A stretch of 64,000 nucleotides of DNA from assembly GCF_024679095.1 (NCBI RefSeq), contig NW_026111654.1:404492-468491 (forward strand), read 5' to 3'. Each line of letters starts with the position of its first letter. Positions within the stretch are counted from its first letter, which is position 1. Below are positions 52,290 to 63,440 of the stretch, one piece after another. This stretch comes from Eriocheir sinensis (taxonomy: Eukaryota > Arthropoda > Malacostraca > Decapoda > Varunidae). A program made the position numbers and the translations under genes. The notes beneath the pieces are model-generated. The model was given only the letters and a program-made list of their open reading frames with translations, did no database searches and was not told the DNA's origin.

Positions 52290-55200
52290 TCATTTTCGTA
52301 ACTTTTTGTGCATCTCGTTGTTTTGTTTTCATTGTTTTTTTCCGTATTTTTTGTTTTCATTGTTTTGTGCGTCTTGTTATTTTGTTTCCATTGTTTTGTG
52401 CGTCTCGTTAGTTTGTTTTCATCGTTTTTCCGTCTTGTTTTTTTGTTTTCATTGTTTTGTGCGTCTTGTTGTTTTGTTTTCATTGTATTGTGCGTCTTGT
52501 GTTTTGTGCGTCTTGTTGTTTTGTTTTCATTGTTTTGTGTGTCTTGTTGTTTTGTTTTCATTGTTTTGTGCGTCTTATTGTTTTGTTTTCATTGTTTTGT
52601 CCGTCTTGTTGTTTTGTTTTTATTGTTTTGTCCGTCTTGTTGTTTTGTTTTCATTGTTCTGTGCGTCTTGTTTTGTTTTCATTGTTTTGTCCGTCTTGTT
52701 TTGTTTTCAGTGTGCGTCTTGTTGTTTTGTTTTCATTGTTTTGTGCGTCATGTTGTTTTGTTTTCATTGCTTTGTGCGTCTTGTTGTTTTATTTTCATTG
52801 TTTTGTGCGTCTTGTTTTGTTTTCACTGTTTTGTCTGTCCTGTTGTTTTGTTTTCATTGTTTTGTGCGTCTTGTTGTTTTGTTTACATTGTTTTGTGCGT
52901 CTTGTTTTGTTTTCATTGTTTTGTCCGTCTTGTTGTTTTGTTTTCATTGTTTTGTCAGTCTTGTTGTTTTGATTACATTATTTTGTGCGTCTTGTTTTGT
53001 TCACATTGTTTTGTTCGCCTTGTTGTTTTGTTTTCATTGTTTTTTTAGTCTTGGTGTTTTGTTTTCATTGTTTTGTCCGTCTTGTTGTTTTGTTTACATT
53101 GTTTTGTGCGTCTTGTTTTGTTTTCATTGTTTTGTGCGTCTTGTTTTGTTTTCATTGTTTTGTTCGTCTTGTTTTGTTTTCATTGTTTTATGCGTCTTGT
53201 TGTTTTGTTTTCATTGTGCGTCTTGTTGTTTTGTTTTCATTGTTTTGTGCGTCTTGTTGTTTTGTTTTCATTGTTTTGTCCGTCTTGTTGTTTTGTTTTC
53301 ATTGTTTTGTCCGTCCTGTTGTTTTGTTTTTATTGTTTTGTCCGTCTTGTTGTTTTGTTTTCATTGTTATGTGCGTCTTGTTGTTTTGTTTTCATTGTTT
53401 TGTCCGTCTTGTTGTTTTGTTTTCATTGTTTTGTGCGTCTTGTTGTTTTGTTTTCATTGTTTTATGCGTTTTGTTTTGTTTACAGTGTGCGTCTTCTTGT
53501 TTTGTTTTCATTGTTTTGTGCGCCTTGTTGTTTTGTTTTCATTGTTTTATGCGTCATGTTGTTTTGTTTTCATTGTTTTATGCGTCATGTTTTGTTTTCA
53601 TTGTTTTATGAGTTCTGTTTTCTTTTCATTGTTTTGTGCGTCTTGTTGTTTTGTTTTCATTGTTTTGCGTCTTGTTTTGTTTTCATTGTTTTGTGCGTCT
53701 TGTTATTTTGGTTTCATTGTTTTGTGCGTCTTGTTGTTTTGTTTTCATTGTTTTATGCGTCATGTTGTTTTTTTTCTATTTATTGTTTGCGTTTGGTTTT
53801 GTTTTCAGTGTGCGTCTTGTTGTTTTGTTTTCATTGTTTTGTGCGTCATGTTGTTTTGTTTCATTGTTTTTGCGTCATGTTGTTTTGTTTTCATTGTTTT
53901 GTACGTTTTGTTGTTTTATTCTCATTGTTTTATACGTTTGTGTTTTGTTTTCATTGTTTTGTGCGTCTTGCTGTTTTGTTTTCATTGTTTTGTCCGTCTT
54001 GTTTTGTTTTCATTGTTTTCTCCGTCTTGTTGTTTTGTTTTCATTGTTTTGTCCGTCCTGTTGTTTTGTTTACTTTGTTTTGTGCGTCTTGTTTTGTTTT
54101 CATTGTTTTTGTCTTTTTTGTCTTGTTTTGTTTTCATTGTTTGTCGTCTTGTTGTTTTGTTTTCATTGTTTGTGCGTCTTGGTGTTTTGTTTTCATTGTT
54201 TTGTCTGTCTTGTTGTTTTTTGTTTCATTGTTTGTGCGTCTTGGTGTTTTGTCTTCATTGTTTTGTCTTCCCCGTCTTTGTTGTTTTGTTTTATTGTTTT
54301 GTCCGTCTTGTTTGTTTCTTTCATTGTTTTGTGCGTCTTACTGTTTTGTTTTCATTGGTTTGTCTGTCTTGTTTTGTTTTCATTGTTTTGTCTCGTCCTG
54401 TTGCTTTGTTTTCATTGTTTTGTCCGTCTTTGTTGTTTTGTTTTCATTGTTTTGCATCTTGTTGTTTTGTTTTCATTGTTTTGTGCGTCTTCTTGTTTTG
54501 TTTTCATTGTTTTGTGCGTCTTGTTGTTTTGTTTTCATTGTTTTATGCGTCATATTGTTTTGTTTTCATTGTTTTATGCGTTTTGTTTTGTTTCATTGTT
54601 TTTATACGTTTGTTTTATTCATTGTTTTGTGCGTCTTGTTGTTTTGTTTTCATTGTTTTGTGCGTCTTGTTTTGTTTTCATTGTTTTGTGCGTCTTTGTT
54701 GTTTTGTTTTCATTGTTTTATGTCATGTTGTTTGTTTTCATTGTTTTATGCGTCTTGTTGTTTCGTTTTAATTGCTTTATGCGTTTGTTTTGTTTTCATT
54801 GTTTGTCTGTCTTTGTTGTTGTTTTGTTTTCATTGTTTTGTACGTCTTGTTGTTTTGTTTTCATTGTTTTGTGCGTCATGTTGTTTTGTTTTCATTGTTT
54901 TGTGAGTGCTGTTGTTTTGTGTTGATTGTTTTCGCGTCATGTTTTGTTTTCATTGTTTTGCTGCGTCTTGTTTTTTTCATTGTTTTGTTCGTCTTTGTTT
55001 TGTTTTCATTGTCTTGTCCGTCTTGTTGTTTTGTTTTCATTTTGTCCGTCTTGTTGTTTTGTTTTCTGTTATTGTCCGTCTTGTTTTATTGCTTTTATTG
55101 TTTTGTGAGTCTTGTTATTTGTTTTCATTGTTTTGTGCTCCTCGTTGTTTTGTTTTATTGTTTTGTGTCTTGTTGTTTTGTCTTCATGGTTTTGTCCGTG

Positions 55201-55345
55201 CTGTTGTTTTGTTTTCATTGTTTTGTACGTTTTTTGTTTGTTTGTTTTCATTGTTCTGTGCGTCTTGTTTTATTTCATTGTTTTTATGGGTTTTTCATTG
55301 TTTTGTGCGCCATGTTGTTTTGTTTTCATTGTTTTGTGTCTTACG
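52290..55345. repeat. 31-bp satellite, about 100 copies over 3.05 kb
   Basis: The unit GTGCGTCTTGTTGTTTTGTT TTCATTGTTTT (31 bp) alternates with a 28-bp form lacking TGT (GTCTTGTTTTGTTTTC). Variants at GTCCGTC, GTGCGCC and ATGCGTC are scattered. TTTTGTTTTCATTGTTTT is the best-conserved core. The + strand has about one A per unit, so long + frames stay open and read as Cys/Phe/Leu-rich membrane-like protein. Those are not genes. Indels become more frequent after about 53800. Confidence 0.97.
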
Positions 55346-55540
55346 TTTCGGCGTCCACGCCTTGCCTCGCTTCTCATCGCCGTGTTCGCCTTTCCCTGTG
55401 CTCCTGGTGTCCACATTCCCAGTATCTCGGGGCCCGCACATCCGAATTTAGCGAGGCCTTGGCAGGGGTCGTCGTGCTACTAATTATATGGATAGTTTTA
55501 ATAGAATAATCATTGCTATCATATCTCCACATCATATCTA
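55346..55540. other. Short unique stretch between satellite and LINE
   Basis: CGGGGCCCGCACATCCGAAT followed by TTAGCGAGGCCTTGGCAGGG; no feature recognised. Confidence 0.4.
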
Positions 55541-56132
55541 TATCTTCGCTCTTGCTAAATCAGCTTCCTCGAGGTTAGACGTTCTGCCGTCTCCGCCAGT
55601 TCCTCTCCCTCCCAGATGCTGTCCATGTACATGAGCCTTGTCCGCCCTCGTATGGAGTATGCAATCGCATGTGTCGGTGGGTCCTCGTCTCATCAGCTCC
55701 CTCCTCTTACTAACAGTCATATACCTCGTAAATTCCGTCACAGTATTGCATCTCTTTCTATCTTCTATCGATATTTTCATCCAAACTGCTCTTCTGAACT
55801 TGCTTGCTTGCCTCCCCCCGTCCCGTGGCCCCGCTACACACGACTTTCTACTCTAGCTCATCCCTATACTGTCCAAATCCCTTATACAAGAGTTAACCAG
55901 CATCTTCATCTTATATCTCTTCCACTGGTAACTCTGAACAGCATTCTCTTTGTCTGTATTACCTCCTGCCCACGACTTGAACTCTCTCTCTAAGGGGTGT
56001 CAAGACTCCTCTCCGCCTGAAACTGCCTCTCTTTCCTGGCCTCTCGTTCTGTTTTTTGTGTCGAAGCAGTGCTTGGCGCTTTTGTTGTTTTTGTATTTTC
56101 CCTTGAGCTGCCTTCCTTGTTGTACAAAAATA
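55541..56132 (+). mobile_element. LINE group F, copy 4, highly degenerate 3' end
   Basis: Aligns by eye with the last 600 bp of the LINE F coding region and 3' UTR: GCTAAATCAGCTTCCTCGAG near 55553, CCTTGTCCGCCCTCGTATGG near 55635 (RPRMEYA), TATACAAGAGTTAACCAGCA near 55883, and TTTTCCCTTGAGCTGCC near 56095. Many indels and stops. It is the oldest-looking copy of the family here. Confidence 0.8.
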
Positions 56133-56199
56133 TTGGCAAGGCCTCTGCACCAAGAACATGAAAACAAATACTCATGAAAACCTGAATAACCCCTCTTTG

Positions 56200-56400
56200 G
56201 ACCTGGGAAACACATGGAAAGGCTTTGGTAGAGGGTCGTTGTGTTAGTATGTCCGTGGGTAGTTTAGTGAGCCTAGTAATAGTTGTGCACGGCTTCTGCG
56301 CTTTGAACGCGAATAAAAACACTCGTGAGAATCGCATTAGTCTCCTTTGTGGCCTTGGGAAGTGGTTGTGAGAGCCGAAAGCGCCTAGAATTAATGGGCC
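56200..56400. repeat. Single diverged copy of the repeat that forms the 69-bp array
   Basis: GTGTTAGTATGTCCGTGGGT followed by AGTTTAGTGAGCCTAGTAAT and AGTTGTGCACGGCTTC resemble one 69-bp unit (43385-44055). It is not tandem here. Confidence 0.5.
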
Positions 56401-56830
56401 ATACCATCAGCCTCTTCCCAGCCTTGCCCTGTACCTGCCTTCACCTGTTAGCCTCACGCGTGACTCATTCCACAGCCTCGGCTGGCAAAACTGTGGCTGA
56501 TATTTTTTTCACTTTACGGATGAAGATAATACTGATGGTGGTGATGATAAAAGAGCAAAAGTAACAGTGATAAAAATATAATAGCAGTAATAATAATGAT
56601 ACTAATATCAGTACTGAAAATGACAATCAGAACAACAATAACAACAACAACAACAACAACAACAACAAAAACAACAACAAAAACAACATCGGCAATGATC
56701 CTCCCATTTACAGAGGCGTAAACAAGTTTGAAGGCGATACTCACAACTTAAATTTGCTTAAATTACTGAAACGTGGAACTTGTGATGCAGGGAATCTTTG
56801 CGGCTTCCATCTTGCCTCTGTTCGCCCATC
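56401..56830. repeat. Low-complexity AT-rich stretch with (AAC)n
   Basis: ATAATAATGATACTAATA-type text at 56580-56625, then (AAC)n at 56633-56690. No gene in the flanks. Confidence 0.9.
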
Positions 56831-57200
56831 TCCGTCCGTCAGTCTGTCTGTCTGTCTGTCTGTCCTCTGTGTGTCTTTACATCTACCTGTCTGTTTCTAC
56901 CTGTTTTGCTCTCTCTGTCTCTCTGCATGTCTTTTTGTTTGCCCGTCTGTCCGTCTTCGCTCTTTATGACTGTCAGACTTTCTGCCTGTGTCTATTTGCA
57001 TGTCGGTCTGTCCTCTTTCTGTGTCTGTACATTTAACTGGCTGTTTCTACCTGTCTGGTCTCTCTGTCTGTCTATATCCTTGTTTGCCCGTCTGTCAGTT
57101 TCCTGCCCTTACGTCTGTCATCTCTATCTGATAGTGTCTTTTTTCTGCCTGCCTGTCTGTCTAGCTCCATCTGTCCGTCTGTCTAGTTCTTTATCTGTCT
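56831..57200. repeat. Degenerate (TCTG)n repeat
   Basis: A clean core CTGTCTGTCTGTCTGTCTG near 56840-56862, then about 330 bp of CTGTCTG/TCCGTCTG text interrupted by longer words. This suggests an old tetranucleotide repeat. Confidence 0.85.
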
Positions 57201-57299
57201 CACTATTCATGTCTGTCATCCGCTGCCAACACATTCCCTCCTGTCTGTGTGTCTGCCTAGCTCCATCTGTCAATTTGTCCAGTTATTTCTCTGTCTCAT

Positions 57300-59800
57300 T
57301 GTTCATGCCTGTCATCCCCGTCAACACATTCCCCCTGTTCATACCTGTCATCCCCGTCAACACATTCCCCCTGTTCATGCCTGTCATCCCCGTCAACACA
57401 TTCCCCCTGTTCATGCCTGTCATCCCTGTCACATTCCTTTATTCCCCCTGTTCATGCCTGCTGTCCCTGTCAACATTCCCCTGTTCATATGCCTGTCATC
57501 CCCGGTCAACACATTCCCCTGTTCATGCCTGTCATCCCGTCAACATCCCCCTGTTCATGTCTGTCATCCCCCTGTCAACACATTCCCCTGTCCCTGTTCG
57601 CCTTTGTCATCCCTGTCATCACATCCCCCTGTTCATGTCTGTCATCCCCGTCAACAAATTCCCCCTGTTCATGCCTGTCATCCCCGTCAACACATCACCC
57701 CCTGTTCATGTCTGTCATCCCCGTCAACACATCCCCCCTGTTCATGCCTCCTCCCATCCCTTCTGTCAACACATCCCTCTGTTCATACCTGTCATCCCTG
57801 TCAACACATCCCCCTGTTCATGCCTGTCATCCCTGTCAACACATCCCCCTGCTCATACCTGTCATCCTCCGTCCAACACATCCCCCCCTGCTCATACCTG
57901 TCATCCCTGTCAACACATTCCCCCTGTTCATGCCTCTCATCCCCGTCAACACTCTCCCTGTTCATGCCTGTCATCCTGTCAACACATCCCCTGTTCATGT
58001 CTGTCATCCCTGTCAACACATCCCCTGTTCATGCCTCCATCCCGTCAACACATCCCCTGTTCATGCCTGTCATCCAACATTCCCCTTCATGCCCTGTCAA
58101 CCCAATCAACATCCCCCTGCTCACCTGTCATCCCCGTCAACACATTCCCCTGCTCATGCCTGTCATCCCCGTCAACACATCCCCTGCTCATACCTGTCAT
58201 CCTGTCAACACATTCCCCCTGCTCATGCCTGTCATCCCTGTCAACACATTCCCCCTGTTGATGCCTGTCATCCCTGTCAACACATCCCCTGTTGATGCCT
58301 GTCATCCTGTCAACATCCCGCCCCCCCTGTTCATGCCTGGTCATCCCCGTCAACACATCCCCCTGTTCATGCCTGTCATCCCCTGTCAACACATTCCCCC
58401 TGTTGATGCCTGTCATCCTACAACACATTCCCCTGTTGATGCCTTCATCCCCTGTCAACATTCCCACCTGTTGATGCCTGTCATCCTGGCACACATTCCC
58501 CCATGATGCCTCTGTCATCCCCGTCAACACATTCCTCCCTGTTGATGCCTGTCCCGTCAACACATTCCCCCTGTTCATGCCTGTCATCCCCACAACACAT
58601 TCCCCTGTTGATGCCTCATCCCGTCAACATTCCCCTGTTCATGCCTGTCATCCCCGTCAACACATTCCCCCTGTTGATGCTCTGTCATCCCCTGTCAACA
58701 TTCCCCTGTTGATGCCTGTCATCCCTGTCAACATTCCCCTGTTGATGCTCTGTCATCCCTGTCAACACATTCCCCCCTGTTGATGCCTGTCATCCCCGTC
58801 AACACATCCCCCCTGTTCATGCCTGTCATCCCCTGTCAACACATTATCCCTGTTCATGCCTGTCATCCCCGTCAACACATCCCCCCTGTTCATGCCTGTC
58901 ATCCTGTCAACACATCCCCTCCCTGTTCATGCCTGTCATCCCTGTCAACACATCCCCCTGTTCATGTACCTTCCGTCATCCCCTGTCAACACATCCTGTT
59001 CATGCCTGTCATCCCTGTCAACACATCCTCCTGTTCATGCCTCATCCCGTCATCCCCTGTCAACACATCCCCCTGTTCATGCCTGTCATCCCTGTCAACA
59101 CATCCCCCTGTTCATGCCTGTCATCCCTGTCACCAACACATACCCCCCTGTTGATGCCTGTCATCCCCCTCAACACATTCCCCCTGTTGATGCCTCACAA
59201 ATCCTGCATCCCCCTGTTCATGCCTGTCATCCCTGTCAACACATTCCCCTGTTGATGCCTGTCATCCCGTCAACACATTCCCCTGTTGATGCCCTCTGTC
59301 ATCCCTGTCAACACATTCCCCCTGTTGATGCCTCTGTCATCCTGTCAACACATTCCCCTGTTGATGTCTGTCATCCCCGTCAACACATTCCCCCTGTTGA
59401 TGCCTGTCATCCCCATCAACACATTCCCCCTGTTGATGCCTGTCATCCTGTCAACACATTCCCCTGTTGATGCCTGTCATCCCCTTCAACACATTCCCCT
59501 GTTGATGCCTGTCATCCCCATCCTCAACACATTCCCCCTGTTCATGTCTGTCATCCCCGTCAACACATTCCCCCTGTTGATGCCTGTCATCCCCGTCAAC
59601 ACATCCTCTGTTGATGCCTGTCATCCCTGTCAACACATCCCCCTGTTCATGCCTGTCATCCCCTGTCAACACATCCCCCTGTTGATGCCTGTCATCCCGT
59701 CAACATCCCCCCTGTGCAGTGCTCCTGTCATCCCGTCACTTTTCTCCCCCCCTGTTGATACCTGTCATCCCTGTCCTTTGATTTCTCTCCCCTGTTGATC
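57300..59800. repeat. 36-bp minisatellite, about 65-70 copies over 2.5 kb
   Basis: The unit CATGCCTGTCATCCCCGTCA ACACATTCCCCCTGTT appears with small indels throughout. In the first part CTGTTCATGCC prevails; after about 58250 CTGTTGATGCC takes over, giving two subtypes. Frames read Pro-Val-His-Ala-Cys-His-Pro repeats and break often, as expected for non-coding sequence. The upstream phrase CACATTCCCTCC (57230) shows the start of the array. Confidence 0.97.
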
Positions 59801-60319
59801 TATCACCCCGTCCTTACCCCCATGTATGCCTCCCTGCCTCATGTGTATTTCGTGCTGACGTGAACGTTTGGGCGAGGGAACCTTTGCGCCACTTCTGCAA
59901 TCCCTTCATCACAACGATACTTTTGAAGCGGGCCGGTGTATGCTCTGGAGGCAGAGGCAGCACTGTGGTCACTTAGATTTCTTTGGTGTGTTCTTCCAGG
60001 TTGAGTTGGGTCAGGCTGGGCTGGGTTTGCAGGGGAGATGCAGGTTTAATTTGGCTGAGCTGAGATGCGTCTGCTCAGCTTTGTTAGGTTGTATTTTCCT
60101 ATGTTTTGAGTTGGGCTGATTGAGTTGAGTTTGAAGGATGCGCAGGTTGATTCTGCCGAGCTGTGGCCATTTGGTTAGGTTTAGTTAGGTTTAGTATCCC
60201 TCTGCTTCGGTATTGCAGTGATCGGTGCGCCGGTTGAGGTTGACGTGTGTAGCGTGATGCTACTTCAGGTAGTCCAACTTCTTAGTTCAGGGAGAGGAGA
60301 ACCAAACACGGTGTGACAG

Positions 60320-60320
<1 letters not shown>
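59801..60320. other. Unique stretch without a gene
   Basis: GGTTGAGTTGGGTCAGGCTG and GAGCTGAGATGCGTC-type text forms loose repeats of GGTT(G/T)AG(T)TG. No protein or RNA gene is seen. Confidence 0.45.
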
Positions 60321-60609
<289 letters not shown>

Positions 60610-60649
60610 CTATTTACAGGGTACTACAGGATCAGCATAGATCTAGGGC

Positions 60650-61660
60650 ATAGACACCGCGTCCTTCGCGTTGTGATTGGGTTTGTAGTGGAGCTCACAA
60701 TACTCCCTCAGCAAAAACGTCCTGTTGCATGAGAGAGGACGACCCGCCCTGGAGAGTCGTACAGGAGGGGTCGTCGTTTGAAGGTATGCTGGCTTGAGTC
60801 GGTCGATGGAGACCCAGTCGTCGCTGCCCTTTATACGAAGCAGGAAAGCTTCTTCTGTCTTTTGATGACATCGTAGGGGCCAGAGTAGGTGAGGGTTGGA
60901 GTGTGGGCGTCGTTGAAGAAAACATGCTTTGATGAATGTAGATCTCGGGGGACGTAACGGTGATCTGGCGTCTTGTATGTTTGTTTGCACGGGGCGAATT
61001 TACCGACGAAGCTCCTGAGGCGGTTGATGTCGTTGCTTGTAGGGCGTCTAGGAAGAATTCGCCGGGTACAACGAGGGGGTTGCCGAAGACCATCTCGGCC
61101 GGAGAGAAGTCGAGGCCTCTTTGGGTAGTCCGAAGGCTGAGGATGACCCAGGAAGCTGCGAGGACCATGTTGAGCTGCCGCATCGTGACATTAGGGCCGC
61201 CTTGAGGTCCTGTGAAACCGCTCCACCATGCCGTTAGCTTCAGGGTTTTAGGCTGTAGTGTTTTGGACTGCTGTACCCAACAGCTGTTCCAAGGACGTCC
61301 ATAACTGCGACGTGAAGGAGGTGCCGCGGTCGGATGTGATGTGCTCTGGAACGCCGGAATCTGGCGATCCATCCAGAGAGCAGGCCTGCGGTGCAGGAGG
61401 CTGATGTGGCGTCAGGCATTGGGACGGTTTCAGGCCATTTGATAGAGCGGTCCACGACGGTGAAAAGATAACGGTGTTCTGCTGACTGAGGAGGGGGGAC
61501 CCACTACGTCCACGTGGATGTGGGGCGAACCGTCTCTGAGGTTGATGAAAGGATCCGGGGTCCGTATCGGTGTGTCGGTGGACTTTGGATTTCTGGCAGG
61601 AAGAGCAGGACCGAATTCCAGTTTCCTGCGTCGCGGGAGATGCCGTGCCAATAACACAAA
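60650..61660 (-). pseudogene. Ty3/gypsy integrase
   Basis: The core motifs can be followed on -: HIHVDVVGPPSSV near 61525 (first Asp), HITSDRGTSFTSQLWTSL near 61330-61280 (second Asp) and PEANGMVERFHR near 61244-61210 (Glu). Just before the last motif the codon at 61250-61248 is TAA, a nonsense change in the catalytic loop. The C-terminal part LDFSPAEMVFGNPLVVPGEF near 61120 is the GLSPxExxxGxxLxLPGEF-type motif, followed by degenerate sequence to EYCELHYKPNHNAK near 60690. Confidence 0.8.
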
Positions 61661-61949
61661 CTTTTGTGTTAGCAGTCGTGTTGTCGCTCGTCGTGAAGGA
61701 TGTGACAGGTCGTGGACAAGGTCGAAAACGCGACGGCGAAGGGATGTTGGTATCCATGGGCGTGGTCGCCCGGTGCTGACGTCGCAGAGGATGGTGGTGC
61801 CGAATCACCCAGGGAACGTCCGCACTTAGGGCTGTGAGTGATGTTCTCGCCGCTGTCGTCTCAGGGTCCCGTTGCTGCTCCATGGCAAGGAGGTTGTAGT
61901 CGAATTCCAGTTGAATTGCGTCTTTCTCAACTCCGGAGAGGGCGTCGGC

Positions 61950-62340
61950 TACGGGTTCTTCCTGCCTGGCAGATGTCTGAAGGTGAAGTTAAACTCGGAG
62001 ATGGCTGAGAGGTGCCGGCGCTGTCGGGGACCAGGCGTCCGTCTGTCTAGTAAAGATGTGAACCAAGGGCATGGTCGGTCTGGATGGTGAAGGTTGCACC
62101 TCCAGGAAGTGATGGAAATGGCGGACGGCAGTGGACGGCGAGAAGTTCTGTCGAAGGCGGAGCAGTTCCTTTCAGCCTTAAGGACTTTGCGGCTGAAGAA
62201 ACTCAAAGGGCGTGGCTCGCCGTGGTGATTTGTTCCAAAACAGCGCCAATGGCGATGTTGCTGGAGTCCGTGGTGACGATGAGAGGCTTCCTGGGAACTG
62301 GAAAAGCAAGGAGGGCTGCGGCGGCGGGAGCGTCTTTCTT
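61950..62340 (-). pseudogene. Ty3/gypsy RNase H and connection
   Basis: PLIVTTDSSNIAIGAVLEQ near 62290-62235 contains the first RNase H Asp. PRPLSFFSRKVLKAERNCSA, near 62200-62150 in the next frame, is the FxSRxLxxAExNxSAxDRE-type motif. RQRRHLSAISEFNFTFRHLP, near 62015-61960, closes the domain. One or two frameshifts split it. Confidence 0.8.
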
Positions 62341-62479
62341 CGCTCTCTGGAAAGCATCTGCTTGAGAGGGGCCCAACGTCAGGTTCTTGGGTTTGCCTGC
62401 TAGTACTGCGTATAGTGGCACCAAGGTGGAAGCGATTCCGCAGGAAGCGGTAGGTAAAGTTGACCATTCCCACGAATTC

Positions 62480-62985
62480 ATGGAAGGTTTTGACTGTAGT
62501 GGGGTGGGGAATCTCGGATTGTCGTCACCTTGTCTGGTAGGGGTGAAACGCCTGGTGAGAGAGATGCTGCCCAAGAAATCCACCTCTGGCGCCGAACACA
62601 CACTTGTCGTGGCGTACCACCTGGCTGTTCTGCTGAAGCGCCCCAGTACTTCGGAGAGATATCGTAGGTGTTCTTCTTTTGATGATGAAAAGATGAGGAT
62701 GTCGTCGATGTAGCAGGCGCAGAAGGTAAGTCCTCCGAGATTCCGTCCATCATCCGTTGGAAGGTGGCGCCAGAGTTTCGCAGGCCAAAACAGCTGTAAT
62801 TAGAGGTGAAGGTGCCGAAGGGCGTGGTAGTAGAAGAGCTGCAAAGTGAACGTCTTCTTGGTCCCGTGGTGGTTTGAGCGTGGCAGCAGGGCGTGGTACT
62901 GTTGCACCGTGTTTGTCGGGTTCTCTGTGGTAGGCGGTGTGCTGCCGTGATGTCGACCTCGTCATCCTGGAATGATAGTGGGGTG
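62480..62985 (-). pseudogene. Ty3/gypsy reverse transcriptase
   Basis: FGTFTSNYSCFGLRNSGATF near 62820-62765 and QRMMDGISEDLP are RT palm motifs. The active-site box is YIDD (CYIDDILIFSSS near 62716-62680), in a different frame. The thumb follows with SAPEVDFLGSISLTRRF near 62595. Frameshifts separate the pieces. The upstream RT fingers and the protease cannot be found. Confidence 0.8.
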
Positions 62986-63139
62986 TCGGAAGGCACGGCG
63001 TTGATGCGGCTGGTTGAGGCCATGAGTGCGTCGACTAGGCTGTCTGCCTGTTGTTGCAGGTCGTCTCGTCGATTTCCTCCGCGTTGAGAATAGCAGCGCG
63101 GATGGTTTCCGGAGGCGGAGGAGCCACAGTGCCCGAAGC

Positions 63140-63385
63140 AGGTCTAGATGTCGAGATGCCCGTCGGTGGCTGGAGGAAGCCTTGCTAGGGCCCGGATCTC
63201 GAGAAGGGCGTCGGAAGGTTTCGGTCGCCAAGGGGTTGTTGTGAGAGCTGGAGGAGCCGTGACACCTGCGCTGCTGGGAAGGTAAAACACCTGAAGTAGA
63301 TAGGTTTTCAGGGCGTCGTATTCGATTGCGGCGTCGCCCTTGGCTGCCAACCATTCCGAGATGCGCGGAAAAGAATCTAGCGCAT
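63140..63385 (-). pseudogene. Ty3/gypsy gag remnant
   Basis: On -, WLAAKGDAAIEYDALKTYLL and QVFYLPSSAGV with DALLEIRALARLPP look like the capsid region of gypsy gag. It begins directly after the LTR-like segment with no leader. Therefore the leader, primer-binding site and N-terminal gag were deleted, the join lying at CTAGATTC (63377-63384). Confidence 0.6.
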
Positions 63386-63440
63386 AGACTCCGCGTCCTC
63401 GCGTTATGATGGGGTTTGTAGCGGAGCCCGCTACATGGTC

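Larger units (their letters stand above)
60640..63440 (-). mobile_element. Ty3/gypsy LTR retrotransposon, degenerate, on the - strand
   Basis: Coding order on - is a gag remnant (63380-63144), RT (62980-62480), RNase H (62330-61950), integrase (61660-61180) and the C-terminal chromo-like part (61180-60660): the Ty3/gypsy order. A segment of about 50 bp with CTACAAACCC and TAACGCGAGGACGCGG is shared by both ends (63436-63385 and 60700-60650), so it is probably what remains of the LTRs. A purine-rich GAGGGAGTAT at about 60709-60700 lies just before the right-hand copy, as a polypurine tract would. Protease and most of gag were lost. The element is dead. Confidence 0.85.

Noticed and set aside
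52246..55509. Very long ORFs (841, 610, 429 codons) on + with Cys/Phe/Leu-rich repeats that look like multi-pass membrane proteins
   Set aside because: They overlap each other in three frames and follow a 31-bp satellite in which stop codons are rare because A is scarce. There are no conserved residues outside the repeat and no start context.
56798..59798. Cys/His/Pro-rich ORFs up to 487 codons
   Set aside because: Products of TCTG repeats and the 36-bp minisatellite. Frames shift repeatedly at unit-length changes.
57300..59800. CRISPR-like array of 36-bp repeats
   Set aside because: Units are head to tail with no unique spacers, and the setting is eukaryotic. The same applies to the 28-bp and 31-bp arrays.
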